Assembly: GCA_013288395.1 (NCBI GenBank)
Contig: JABDBV010000007.1
Span: forward strand, 1 to 39,831
Direction: 5' to 3'
From: Gammaproteobacteria bacterium
GTDB lineage: Bacteria; Pseudomonadota; Gammaproteobacteria; DSM-16500
DNA: 39,831 nucleotides
Shown here: piece by piece, positions 29,671-39,428 of the stretch
Layout of the letters: each line of letters begins with the position of its first letter
Position numbering within the stretch: the first letter of the stretch is position 1
Position numbers and translations under genes: made by a program
The notes under the pieces: model-generated
The model's input: only the letters and a program-made list of their open reading frames with translations
The model's database searches: none
What the model was told of the DNA's origin: nothing

Positions 29671-31476
29671 CTATTTTTTTATTCCCAAATCTTTTTTGAT
29701 AACATCCCTAGAATTTTTTACAACTTTTGTGGTCCCAGATTTAAAAATACCCAAATATTTCTCTAAAAATTTTCCCAAACTAGGTTTTCGTGCCTCAATT
29801 AATTCTTTTTCAAGCGATTTCAAATCTGACAATAAATTACCGTAAGTCATTTTTTGTTCGCTGTGTTTTATTTCATTCAGTTGAAACTGAATGAGGGTAA
29901 TTCTATAATCATTATTGTCACGCAGGATCAATGCGTCTCGTTGTTTTTCTAGTAATTTAACAACCGTTACAATGTGCTCACTATGAACAATAACAGGATC
30001 AATGGTTTTTTTCATTAAATTTCGATAGTCGTGCCATGTGGTGTCTTGCTGTTTGTACAATGGAATATCTTTAACTTTGTAAATGTTGTTCGTGATCCCC
30101 ACTTGTGGCGGTGGATTAATAAAATATGGAAAATAAATAGCACCTTTTTTTCGATCTAAGTAAGAAGCGTGTAGATCAATTAGTTCACGTATTGGTTTTT
30201 TATCGGGATTGATTAGCAATTGTGGATGTACAGCCAATCCTTCTGACTCCAATTGGAGTTTTACTAACTCCGCATCAATGTTATTTGTTATTCTTTTTTC
30301 AGAGATCAGTTGCACTTCATCCATTGCTGTTAAGGCAGTAATCATTTTTTTGCGCTCATAATCTGATGCGGTTAAAAAGACATCAATATCCACGTAACCT
30401 ATATTGTATATTCTTGAAAAAACATTCAAATGGTTATCATAATATCTATTTCTAATGTTTTCTAATTGAGCTATAGCTTGCTGAAGCGTGATTCGTTCGT
30501 CTGGTTCAGTCGTTGTCATAGAAGAAATTAATGCTTTTAGTGCGTTTCTTGCAAGTGGATCATTTATTCTTTGTTCAAAAAGTTCAACGGATAGACCGAT
30601 GCCCATTATGTCTGCGAGGGTTTTTCCTAGTGCGTAGACTTCTGTTGATTCATCATAGGTATAGCTATCTTTACCTTTTGCTAAAAGTTCTGGAGCCATA
30701 AAATCAAGTGTGCCTAGGCGTCGTGTGTCTTCCATCTTAAACTCTTCCGTAGTGACAGGAATAGAAAAGCCAAAATCAATAGGCGTCGCGTTTCTATTTA
30801 TTCGATCGTAAATAATGTTTAATGGTTTAATATCACGATGCAGCATTTTTTTTTCATTATGCAATTGTTGAAATGCTTTTAAAGCGGCAATTCCCATATC
30901 CAGATAAAAAATGACCGGTTGTGTGACGTGTGAATAAGTAAGGTTACTCATGGGTACACCATCGGCTAGCTCCATGATCATTTCATATTGTACTTGAGTT
31001 TTTTTGTGAGATACTCTTTCATACTCAGAAATTAACAGCCCGGCTTTTTTAAGATTTTGCACCTCAAGCTTAAATATTTTTTTGGTAGCATTTGAGTTAT
31101 CTGATCTTGCCCCGGTTTTATAGCTTGAATCAATCATAATTTTGATTGCGTTCCATTTCCCTGTTATTAAATTTTGAGCTAATTTGACTGATCCATAGCC
31201 ACCGGCACCTAGTGATTTTTCTTTCCCGCGGTATATTGCATAATACCGATTACCGTCTTTTACAATGGCGTATTTCGGGTTCTTGATTCCAAGCATCTGT
31301 AGTTTTTTTTTATCAAAGCGCCCATTTACCTGAGTAGAAAGATGTGTCTTGATGTCATTGATATCTTCATCACTTAGCAATCTTCCATTTGCTAGCAAAT
31401 CAGTCACTGCCACTTTTGGTGGGACATAAACAATAGGTACAAAATGAAGCTCATTTGCATGGTGGCCGGTAAACAT
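29671..31476 (-). CDS. eukaryotic-like Ser/Thr protein kinase with C-terminal extension
   Basis: 601 aa; Gly loop LGAGGYGSVKLA, catalytic Lys NAIKIM, HRDIKPLNIIYD, IDFGFS, GTLDFMAPELL. Confidence 0.9.
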   Translation of the reverse strand: MFTGHHANELHFVPIVYVPPKVAVTDLLANGRLLSDEDINDIKTHLSTQVNGRFDKKKLQMLGIKNPKYAIVKDGNRYYAIYRGKEKSLGAGGYGSVKLAQNLITGKWNAIKIMIDSSYKTGARSDNSNATKKIFKLEVQNLKKAGLLISEYERVSHKKTQVQYEMIMELADGVPMSNLTYSHVTQPVIFYLDMGIAALKAFQQLHNEKKMLHRDIKPLNIIYDRINRNATPIDFGFSIPVTTEEFKMEDTRRLGTLDFMAPELLAKGKDSYTYDESTEVYALGKTLADIMGIGLSVELFEQRINDPLARNALKALISSMTTTEPDERITLQQAIAQLENIRNRYYDNHLNVFSRIYNIGYVDIDVFLTASDYERKKMITALTAMDEVQLISEKRITNNIDAELVKLQLESEGLAVHPQLLINPDKKPIRELIDLHASYLDRKKGAIYFPYFINPPPQVGITNNIYKVKDIPLYKQQDTTWHDYRNLMKKTIDPVIVHSEHIVTVVKLLEKQRDALILRDNNDYRITLIQFQLNEIKHSEQKMTYGNLLSDLKSLEKELIEARKPSLGKFLEKYLGIFKSGTTKVVKNSRDVIKKDLGIKK

Positions 31477-31678
31477 AGTTACGCCCCCTCGTTGGTGACG
31501 TTTTTATTGGATTTATATCTTCATTATATAGTAAAAAGAGGGTGCATAGAGGCGGGCGCTGACAGCTTATTGATAGTTAACATATTTTTATAGCCTATAA
31601 AAAATACGCTGTGTGTTTGACTCATAAGGGTGTCGTACGTATCATCTGGATTGCTGTAGTAAATCAAGGGGTAAGGAG

Positions 31679-32167
31679 ATGTTGCATTCCGTTAAGAAAG
31701 CGTTAATTTTGTTATTAGGTTTTTTTATTGTTTTATCGCAATCAGTCTTTGCGGCTCCACATAAAGCAATATTAAGTTATGCTGATTTGCTTAATGCGCT
31801 TTCAATTGGCAATGAGGTGCGAGCTATTATCAATTTGAATAATTGCACCTCATCTTCGACGGGTGGAAACACAAATGCAGGCATGAGCGGATTAAACTTT
31901 ACCCAGTTCAATCAGTACGAAATTCTAGTTGGACAAGAAAAAAGAAGCGGAGTTGCTACATCGATCACTATGCTTGTTGAAAGTTCTCGCTTTGGCCATG
32001 TTTACAATTATGTACGTTTGCGGGTATTTCCAGACAATTCGGCTGTATTAACCAGTCAGTTTTTAGATCCTAAAACATTTGCATTACTTTCTAATACAAC
32101 GTTTACATGCCCCTTGACTGTTGCGGGTAATCAAGGCGGCGTGAACTTATATAATTTGGATGGCTAA
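31679..32167 (+). CDS. VirK-family secreted protein
   Basis: 162 aa; signal peptide (MLHSVKKALILLLGFFIVLSQSVFAAPHK), then LSYADLLNALSIGNEVRAIINLNNCT typical of VirK family N-terminus. Confidence 0.68.
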   Translation: MLHSVKKALILLLGFFIVLSQSVFAAPHKAILSYADLLNALSIGNEVRAIINLNNCTSSSTGGNTNAGMSGLNFTQFNQYEILVGQEKRSGVATSITMLVESSRFGHVYNYVRLRVFPDNSAVLTSQFLDPKTFALLSNTTFTCPLTVAGNQGGVNLYNLDG

Positions 32168-32173
32168 AAACTT

Positions 32174-33001
32174 ATGCTTAATAATAAATCCTTTATTCCC
32201 CGCCATATCAATGCAACAGCAGACGAACTAGCCGGTAATAATGGCAAAGGTAGATATATTTTTTTACCAGGCTCAGACAGCCGCGCAAAGGAAATTGCGC
32301 AATCGTTTGATAACCTGGTCGTTAAACAGCATACGCGCGGACATCATCTGTATTTGGGAACGCTGTCTGACAATGCCAAAACGATAGAGGTGGCCTCGAT
32401 ATCAAGTGGAATGGGCTGTCCCAGCATGGAAATTATTCTGCATGAACTTTTTCACTTAGGCGGAAAACGCTTTTTGAGGGTAGGGACGGCGGGTTCTTTG
32501 CAGCCCTCAGTAAAGGTGGGCGATTTGATCAATGCAGAAGGTTCCGTGCGGGATGAAGGAACGACCATTCATTACGCTCCGCTTTCTGTCCCCGCTATCG
32601 CATCTTTTGAGGTGGTGGCGGCTGTTTTAAAAGCGGCAACCAAGCTCGGATTCGAAAAGCATGTACAGAGTGGCATCGTTCACTGTAAAAGCGCTTATTA
32701 TGCCCGTGAATTTTCCGCAGGGCCAAACGCCGAACTGAACAAGGCTTTTTTACAGTTATTGGCACAATGTGGTGTGCTCGCATCTGAGATGGAAACAGCG
32801 GCGCTCTTTATTCAATCTCAAATTTATAACCAACAACTGATGCAAGAAGGAAGGGGACCTGCTTACCGAGTATTGAGTGGTGCTATTTTAGGGGTGGTAT
32901 CTGCCTCGCTTAATCAAAAAGAAGAATCAGTCACCATTGACCGACTCATCAAGCTTGCTTTGGAAACAGTTAAAACGCTTGAAGGAAGTAGTCATGGATG
33001 A
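32174..33001 (+). CDS. uridine phosphorylase-family nucleoside phosphorylase
   Basis: 275 aa; SISSGMGCPSMEIILHELFHLGGKRFLRVGTAGSLQPSVKVGDLI...SVRDEGTTIHYAPL...ASEMETAALF. Confidence 0.88.
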   Translation: MLNNKSFIPRHINATADELAGNNGKGRYIFLPGSDSRAKEIAQSFDNLVVKQHTRGHHLYLGTLSDNAKTIEVASISSGMGCPSMEIILHELFHLGGKRFLRVGTAGSLQPSVKVGDLINAEGSVRDEGTTIHYAPLSVPAIASFEVVAAVLKAATKLGFEKHVQSGIVHCKSAYYAREFSAGPNAELNKAFLQLLAQCGVLASEMETAALFIQSQIYNQQLMQEGRGPAYRVLSGAILGVVSASLNQKEESVTIDRLIKLALETVKTLEGSSHG

Positions 33002-34436
33002 TCGTTTTGAACAAATGTTTAAGCCTGTGCTTAGAAAAGGCAACCCTATCCGAGAAATAGGACAAGCGGCTGATATCATTGCAAAGCAGGCAAATGTGCC
33101 TGTTATACGCCTGCATTTAGGTAACCCTTCTACTGAGCAGTTTGAAGCGACTAAACAAGCCATGGTGCATAGCGTGATGACACGCCAGGGCGGCTATGGC
33201 CCACACCCAGGTTCAGAAGAAGAAAAAAACAGGCTCGCTGATTTCTTCAATGATGCCGAAGGGGTGCCTGATCACTTTCAGGGTGTGGACGCGGTTTTTT
33301 TTCCTGGTGCTACATTGATTACCAAATCAATTATCCATCTTTTTAATCATATACCAAATAGCATGATTCTTCTTTCTAAACCCGGTTACCCGGTATACGA
33401 AAATCAAGCTTTTGCAGACCATTGTCAGGTTGGCCATTATCATTTTGATGAAAACGGGCTTTTACGCTATGCAGACTTAGAGCAATTGATCTTAACAAAT
33501 AGCAACGCCGCCGGGGAAACGTCTGTACGTGTAATTTTTATCACTTATCCGCATAATCCTACCGGCAAAGCGCTTTCTAAAGAAGAAGCAAAAGAGATGG
33601 CAGCCGTGCTTAATCGTATTAATGAGCGCTTTCCCTCTGTTATTTTTTATAATGACTCGGTTTATAGCGCGACATGCGCTGTTGAAACTGGATATAACAG
33701 TTTTTATACCTATCTCTCAGACAATGCACGATTACGAACAATTACAGGCGCATCAGGCGCCAAGCTTGCGTCCATGGGTGGTGAGCGCATAGGGGGAATT
33801 GCTACTAAAAACCCTCTGCTGCGGGAGCTGCTTGCTAATGCACAATCACAAATGACGGCGGGTGTTTCGGTGCATTCTATTTCAGGCTTTCTTGCCACCA
33901 CGCAATTGTTTAAAGGACAATGGAGTGCGGGCATCGATTTAAGCCAACCACGCGCACAAATTGCTGATTTTTACCAATCACGCATTAATATGGTGGCTGG
34001 AGCGTTAAATGAAATTGATCATATCATTGGAAATGGCCATCTTTCTCCCATCGTCAAACAAAAGCCAGTAGGCGGCATGTACCTTTACGCTGATTTTACG
34101 GGATTACTAAAAGGTAAGGCGATTCCGCAAGCATTGCAAAATCTGGTGGGCAGCAAAACCATTGAGACGGGCAAGCATTTGCGAGATTTTCTTTTAGCGA
34201 TGCATAAATTGAGTTATGTGCCTGTTTCAACGGTGAATGGTGAGATATTTGGAGAAGAAAATAAGATAACGTTACGGATTTCTTGTGTGGAGAGAAATAT
34301 TTGCGCTTTAAAATATGGTGTTCATACCTTAAAAGGCGCCATTCAAGTATTATTAGATAAAGATTTTGGCGTAAACCCTATTGACTTAACACGGGTAAAA
34401 GACGCTATTATCAAAGGACAGTTTATCACTAATTGA
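32994..34436 (+). CDS. class I/II PLP-dependent aminotransferase
   Basis: About 480 aa; FITYPHNPTGKALSKEEAKEM, FYNDSVYSATC, TGASGAKLASMGGERIGGIATKN. Start at ATG 32994 overlaps the end of the upstream ORF. Confidence 0.85.
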   Translation: MDDRFEQMFKPVLRKGNPIREIGQAADIIAKQANVPVIRLHLGNPSTEQFEATKQAMVHSVMTRQGGYGPHPGSEEEKNRLADFFNDAEGVPDHFQGVDAVFFPGATLITKSIIHLFNHIPNSMILLSKPGYPVYENQAFADHCQVGHYHFDENGLLRYADLEQLILTNSNAAGETSVRVIFITYPHNPTGKALSKEEAKEMAAVLNRINERFPSVIFYNDSVYSATCAVETGYNSFYTYLSDNARLRTITGASGAKLASMGGERIGGIATKNPLLRELLANAQSQMTAGVSVHSISGFLATTQLFKGQWSAGIDLSQPRAQIADFYQSRINMVAGALNEIDHIIGNGHLSPIVKQKPVGGMYLYADFTGLLKGKAIPQALQNLVGSKTIETGKHLRDFLLAMHKLSYVPVSTVNGEIFGEENKITLRISCVERNICALKYGVHTLKGAIQVLLDKDFGVNPIDLTRVKDAIIKGQFITN

Positions 34437-34443
34437 GGGAAGC

Positions 34444-34758
34444 ATGATGAGATGGAAATCTAAACCCAATTTTTTAATCGCACTGATTTTGTCACTGGCT
34501 TATGCAATCGTGACTCTCTTGGATGTCATTGGCCCTTTGCACACGAATGCGCAGGGAAACATAAACCAACTGGGTGCGCTTTCATTATTTAGTTTTATAT
34601 ATTTTTTAGTTGCATTGGCTGTTACATGGGGTCTGTATGCCATTCTTCGGAAAAAACCCGAGGTGTTGTTTTTTACACTTATTATTGTGGGTGTGTCTCT
34701 CATCATCGCTGAGGTTTTTTTATGGGGCTGGATGGGATCTACTTATGTTGCGATGTAA
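34444..34758 (+). CDS. small hydrophobic membrane protein
   Basis: 104 aa with about 3 predicted TM segments by eye. Confidence 0.7.
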   Translation: MMRWKSKPNFLIALILSLAYAIVTLLDVIGPLHTNAQGNINQLGALSLFSFIYFLVALAVTWGLYAILRKKPEVLFFTLIIVGVSLIIAEVFLWGWMGSTYVAM

Positions 34759-35348
34759 CCATGTTTACTGATATGACGTTCATTCTTGCTGTTTTATTTT
34801 CAATTTTTTTGTTTATGCTCATTCCCATTTATTGGAAAAATTATGGCCCTGCCAATTTTCTTTGGATGTCAGACATAGGATTATTCCTTACTGTTGCCGC
34901 GCTTTGGTTGCATTCTTCTTTACTGATCAGTATGGCGGTGGTGGGTATATTACCCTTAGAATTAATATGGGTAACAGACTATTTTTATAGATTAGCCACA
35001 CACAAAAAATTATTTGGTATTTCCAATTACATGTTTAATAGCAAATATACCCGCTTTTTAAGAGCGCTATCGTTGTTTCACCTTGTTTTGCCAGTTGTTT
35101 GGATAGGGTATCTTTGCGAATGGGGATATAACGCTAAAGCGCCTCTATACCAAACAGCATTGGCATGGGTTGTGTTATCTTTGACTTACTTTTGCACAAA
35201 CCCTCGGTCCAATATTAATTGGGTCTTTCTTCCTGAGGATTATCATTGGAAAAAAATCTCTCCGCTCTTTTGGTTTATCGTGCTACTCTTTTTGTTTCCT
35301 TTAATTCTTATCTGGCCAATGCATGCTTTGATTAGCCATATTTTTTAA
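34722..35348 (+). CDS. integral membrane protein
   Basis: 208 aa with multiple TM segments by eye; the true start is probably an internal ATG just after 34758 (MFTDMTFIL / MTFILAVLF). Confidence 0.7.
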   Translation: MGLDGIYLCCDVTMFTDMTFILAVLFSIFLFMLIPIYWKNYGPANFLWMSDIGLFLTVAALWLHSSLLISMAVVGILPLELIWVTDYFYRLATHKKLFGISNYMFNSKYTRFLRALSLFHLVLPVVWIGYLCEWGYNAKAPLYQTALAWVVLSLTYFCTNPRSNINWVFLPEDYHWKKISPLFWFIVLLFLFPLILIWPMHALISHIF

Positions 35349-35366
35349 TTTTAATATGTAAAGATT

Positions 35367-36755
35367 ATGCAAAAGACTTCTGCTACAAAAAAATATTGGG
35401 TTGCTAAGTTTGGTGGTACTAGCGTTGCAACGCACGCTGCCATGGCACGTTGCGTATCCGTGGTGATGAATCATCCGGACGTACGCGTGATAGTGGTGAG
35501 TGCGCCCTCGGGTGTGACAGATCTATTAGTTAAGCTCTCACAAAGCAATCAACTTGAACTAGATATTAAACCACTCGTTAATGAAATTAAAACTAAAATA
35601 CACGCCATTATGGCAGATATTACGCCGAATCAATTATTGCCAACATTAAGACTAGAAATAGAAACAATGCTGAGTGATATTGAGTCATTCGCACTCACAT
35701 TAAAAAATCAATATAGCCGTTCAGATGCTGATGCGTTACTCTCTTATGGCGAACGCTTATCCGCGCGCTTATTTACGTGTGTGCTGCAAGAGCTGGGTCT
35801 AGGCGCAGCTTATCAAGATGCGCGTACGTTAATAAAAACGAATAATTCTTTTGGTAAAGCAGAAGTATTAATCAACGAAACTGAAAAACAAGTGAATGAA
35901 TTGTTACTACCTAAATGTGAAAAGTCTATTGTCGTCACAGAAGGCTTTATAGGCAGCACCTTAGACAACCTGACGACTACCTTGGGTCGCGGAGGTAGCG
36001 ATTATTCGGCTGCTATATTAGCAGAAGCAATGCGAGCAGATGTCTTGCAAATTTGGACGGATGTGCCCGGTATTTACACGGTGGATCCAAGGCTTGTCAC
36101 CCATGCAACACCCATTGATGAAATGAGCTTCACAGAAGCGGCAGAGTTAGCCCAGTTTGGAGCAAAGGTGTTGCATCCGGCAACGTTGTGGCCCGCTATT
36201 CGGAAAAATATTCCTGTTTTTGTCGGTTCTAGTATTAATTCAAAAGCACAAGGTACGTGGATTCGTGCTAAAAATGATGAAAGACATAATGCGCCACTTA
36301 TTCGTGCCATTTCATTAAGACGCCATCAAAGTCTGCTTACCATTAACAGTTTGGAAATGCTGCATACGCATGGTTTTTTAGCCAATATTTTTACCATTTT
36401 AGCCAAGCACCAATTGAGTGTGGATATTGTGACGACCAGTGAAGTCAGCGTGGCACTCACGCTCAATCATCCTGGAACTGGACCCAATGATTTACTAACG
36501 CCTGATATTCTTTCTGAGCTGAAATCGATTAGCAATATTTCATTAACTATAGACAATGAATTATGTTTAATCGCGCTCGTTGGTAATCAACTGCATATTA
36601 CCTCTGGTATCAGCGGTAAAGTATTTAAGCGTTTGGCTGATTTTAATATCCGTCTTATTTGCCATGGCGCAAGCTCGCACAATTTATGCTTTTTGGTAAA
36701 TGAAAAAGATGCCGATGCCGTTATTCAGGCCTTACACGCTGAATTTTTTAGCTAG
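35367..36755 (+). CDS. lysC: aspartate kinase
   Basis: 462 aa; VAKFGGTSVATHAAM, TLGRGGSDYSAAILAEAMRADVLQIWTDVPGIYTVDPRLV, ACT-like C-terminus. Confidence 0.93.
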   Translation: MQKTSATKKYWVAKFGGTSVATHAAMARCVSVVMNHPDVRVIVVSAPSGVTDLLVKLSQSNQLELDIKPLVNEIKTKIHAIMADITPNQLLPTLRLEIETMLSDIESFALTLKNQYSRSDADALLSYGERLSARLFTCVLQELGLGAAYQDARTLIKTNNSFGKAEVLINETEKQVNELLLPKCEKSIVVTEGFIGSTLDNLTTTLGRGGSDYSAAILAEAMRADVLQIWTDVPGIYTVDPRLVTHATPIDEMSFTEAAELAQFGAKVLHPATLWPAIRKNIPVFVGSSINSKAQGTWIRAKNDERHNAPLIRAISLRRHQSLLTINSLEMLHTHGFLANIFTILAKHQLSVDIVTTSEVSVALTLNHPGTGPNDLLTPDILSELKSISNISLTIDNELCLIALVGNQLHITSGISGKVFKRLADFNIRLICHGASSHNLCFLVNEKDADAVIQALHAEFFS

Positions 36756-36826
36756 CTTATTTGCTGACTATTTAAAATCGTTAAAAATCAACTAGATATG
36801 AAAACTGTTTTCTTAACTTACACTAA

Positions 36827-37120
36827 TCATCCTGGTTTTTTTAGATTGCAGTAAAAATTTTCATGCACTCCCAAAGCTAATAAGAGCCTTTCTTTTGGAT
36901 CCCACTCATAAGCCAATAAGAATTCCTGATGATGAATTTTAAATTTGTAGACAAAGACACCTGCCAAATCTCCCTTTTTTTCTTGTCCAAGCCTGGGATG
37001 TTGAATGATGGCATGAATAGCATCATTGACCTTAGCTTTTTCATTAGAATGAAGCTTTTTATAAGCTTTTTTGAAGCTCGGCATTTGCTTGATAGCAATA
37101 TCAGTCACTGTGATCCTCAA
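36827..37120 (-). CDS. RelE/ParE-superfamily toxin-like protein
   Basis: 97 aa; MPSFKKAYKKLHSNEKAKVNDAIHAIIQHPRLGQEKKGDLAGVFVYKFKIHHQEFLLAYEWD; overlaps the upstream antitoxin-like gene. Confidence 0.75.
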   Translation of the reverse strand: MRITVTDIAIKQMPSFKKAYKKLHSNEKAKVNDAIHAIIQHPRLGQEKKGDLAGVFVYKFKIHHQEFLLAYEWDPKERLLLALGVHENFYCNLKKPG

Positions 37121-37328
37121 ACTTAAAAGGCTCCGCTAAAGACCGATCTTGGTGTTTTGAAATTAGAAGCTCTTTTACAAATTCGATAGGGAGATCGGGA
37201 TTATCAAGAGCACATTTTCCTATCATTGCCCAAAATTCAATTTGATGAGGAATCGTGCGACACTCTGCTCGTGCTATTTTCTTAGCATCATTGTAAATTG
37301 CTTCATCGATCCGAATCGGGATACTCAT
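37101..37328 (-). CDS. ParD-like antitoxin
   Basis: 75 aa; MSIPIRIDEAIYNDAKKIARAECRTIPHQIEFWAMIGKCALDNPDLP resembles ParD-like antitoxins; 20-bp overlap with the toxin gene. Confidence 0.75.
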   Translation of the reverse strand: MSIPIRIDEAIYNDAKKIARAECRTIPHQIEFWAMIGKCALDNPDLPIEFVKELLISKHQDRSLAEPFKFEDHSD

Positions 37329-37336
37329 AGAATTAC

Positions 37337-37367
37337 CTACAATTGTATTAATACGTTACATTTGTAG
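37337..37367. promoter_or_regulatory. inverted repeat upstream of the ParD/RelE-like module (operator candidate)
   Basis: CTACAATTGTA-9 bp-TACATTTGTAG (11-bp arms with one mismatch). Confidence 0.55.
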
Positions 37368-37408
37368 TATAGCATATAATATTCAATTTGCAAGGGAGTG
37401 TGGTTCCA

Positions 37409-38719
37409 TTAGTGCTGGACGGCACTATTCACAGGTTGATTCCAAGGTTCCGGTTTTCCATTAGGCGATGAAGCCCATTTATAACAACCGCCATTAGATT
37501 GCTTCAACCCGCCATTGCAGCTATCTAATGCAAAGCATTGAGACTTGGATGGGCCTGGATATATAACCCATTGATACTTGCCTGACTGATTTTCCATCCA
37601 ATAACAATTGTATCCATTCGTATTAGAGGTAGGTGCTGGCATAGTCATCGATGTTGTCGGTACGACGGTTGGTATTATAGGAGCAATCGTATTATTAATG
37701 GTTTGGTTTATATTAAGCCATATCGCTTCAAAATCGTTTTCAGTCATTGCTTTGCCATTAAGGTTTATTTCTTGGCCTTTTTTGCTGAGCGAAACGATAT
37801 ACTCATTTCCATGCTGCGCTATATACCCTTGTTGTAATAGGCTATTTATAATCATTTTGGCGTGTTGAATTTGATCTTCTACTGGTTGTGACGTGATACT
37901 TGACTGTAATGCTTGAAGTCGATTGACATTCTCCATCCTTTTTACAAGATAATTTGTCAGTATTTTTTCAATCAATGGTTGCGCGGCATGTGTATTTAAT
38001 TCGACATTTAAGTTGTTAACAATATCGTTATTAGTGTTAGGTAAGGAGGTGAGTGACAAAAATTGCTGCCCTGAAGCGGCACCTAATTCAGTCACCATAC
38101 TGAAACTCATATTAGCGCTTGATGTAGGGGTTAATATTGTTAGCAGAGCATCAGGGCTTTCAAAATGATGCGTTCTTTCTACATTTAAATTTTTGACTGA
38201 AGCAGAAAAATTAAATTTGGTGACGTTGGAAACCGGAAAAGAGGGCGGCAATTGCATGCTATCAAAAGAAACTTGTGTAGCGTAATTACCATCCAATGAA
38301 ACGTACGTATTCATCTGCATAAATCCATGTTCACTTTCGTGAATAATAGCTTTTAGCATGTCAGGCAAATAAAAAGATGTTTCTATACCCGCACTACCTA
38401 ATTGCCATTTATTATTAATATAAACCAAAGGACCGTGGTGAATGATAGACTTAATACGTAACACCATCGGTAACCTGTTATACATACCAGGAGTAGATTT
38501 TTCTTTACTTGTGATAGATAGGTTAACAGTAGACTGCATCCAACCTAAATCATAAGAGTCAATTTTTATTTCCATTCCATTATTTCTATTTAGAATTTCC
38601 TGCTGATACCATGCGAAAACTTGATAATAATTATTTCTAAACAAATAGCCTTCTATATAAGGCGCAATGACCAACAATATTCCAATTAATAAAATAAAAA
38701 AATAGGAGGTTTTTTTCAT
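37409..38719 (-). CDS. DUF945 (YdgA-like) family protein with Cys-containing C-terminal extension
   Basis: 436 aa; N-terminal TM MKKTSYFFILLIGILLVIAPYIEGYLFRNNYYQVFAWYQQ..., ESYDLGW-like IDSYDLGWMQSTVNLSI. Confidence 0.75.
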   Translation of the reverse strand: MKKTSYFFILLIGILLVIAPYIEGYLFRNNYYQVFAWYQQEILNRNNGMEIKIDSYDLGWMQSTVNLSITSKEKSTPGMYNRLPMVLRIKSIIHHGPLVYINNKWQLGSAGIETSFYLPDMLKAIIHESEHGFMQMNTYVSLDGNYATQVSFDSMQLPPSFPVSNVTKFNFSASVKNLNVERTHHFESPDALLTILTPTSSANMSFSMVTELGAASGQQFLSLTSLPNTNNDIVNNLNVELNTHAAQPLIEKILTNYLVKRMENVNRLQALQSSITSQPVEDQIQHAKMIINSLLQQGYIAQHGNEYIVSLSKKGQEINLNGKAMTENDFEAIWLNINQTINNTIAPIIPTVVPTTSMTMPAPTSNTNGYNCYWMENQSGKYQWVIYPGPSKSQCFALDSCNGGLKQSNGGCYKWASSPNGKPEPWNQPVNSAVQH

Positions 38720-38804
38720 GTTAATTAATATCCATTGTTATTAGCTTTGTTAATTATAACATTACCCAAGCGAAATTTTTTTGATTACAGATGTATGTTA
38801 AATA

Positions 38805-39200
38805 TTACCACAGCAATGGAATTTTATACTTTTTAAATATTTTATCATTACTTATTAATACTAATTTTTCCACACGTGCCTGGGCAATCAGCATCCGGTC
38901 GAAAGGATCTTTGTGTTTGCCATCCAAGGCACCTGCGGCCATCGCATGTTCAAATGAAATGGGCAAGATTTCAAAGCGTTCCCGCCTGACGTGGAGTGGA
39001 AGCTCTTTTATTAAGGAGCCTACATGCGGCATTTTTCCAATATGATGTTTAATAGAAATTTCCCACCCACTTACACTACTAATAAATATTCTTGAATCTG
39101 AGGATGTAATAGCATTCTTTGCATGTTTTGATAAGTTTGGATCGTCAAATAACCACCAAAGCAGCACATGTGTATCTAATAAGTAAAAGTTTACTCCCAT
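38805..39200 (-). CDS. PIN-domain toxin (VapC-like)
   Basis: 131 aa; YLLDTHVLLWWLFDDPNLS...HKDPFDRMLIAQARVEKLVLISNDKIFKKY. Confidence 0.93.
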   Translation of the reverse strand: MGVNFYLLDTHVLLWWLFDDPNLSKHAKNAITSSDSRIFISSVSGWEISIKHHIGKMPHVGSLIKELPLHVRRERFEILPISFEHAMAAGALDGKHKDPFDRMLIAQARVEKLVLISNDKIFKKYKIPLLW

Positions 39201-39415
39201 TTTCCAATCTCATCTTCCGTTAACGGTTCAAAAAACGCATCCGTTAGATAACCTTTGCCTTTTAGGGCGCCAGGCTTTCTGGGTGCAGTTAAAATAGGAA
39301 CAAGCTTGACGCAAGGCGTACCAGCTCTGGCAATAATAATTTCTTCTCCAGCCATTGCGGCATCCATTAATTGCGAAAAATGTGTTTTTGCTTCATGAAC
39401 ATTAATAGTACGCAT
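39191..39415 (-). CDS. Phd/YefM-family antitoxin
   Basis: 74 aa; INVHEAKTHFSQLMDAAMAGEEIIIARAGTPCVKLVPI; overlaps the toxin gene. Confidence 0.92.
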   Translation of the reverse strand: MRTINVHEAKTHFSQLMDAAMAGEEIIIARAGTPCVKLVPILTAPRKPGALKGKGYLTDAFFEPLTEDEIGKWE

Positions 39416-39428
39416 AGGGCACCTTATA

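Noticed and set aside
29572-29766. 64-aa plus-strand ORF over the convergent junction
   Set aside because: Overlaps the ends of two better supported genes; no RBS or family.
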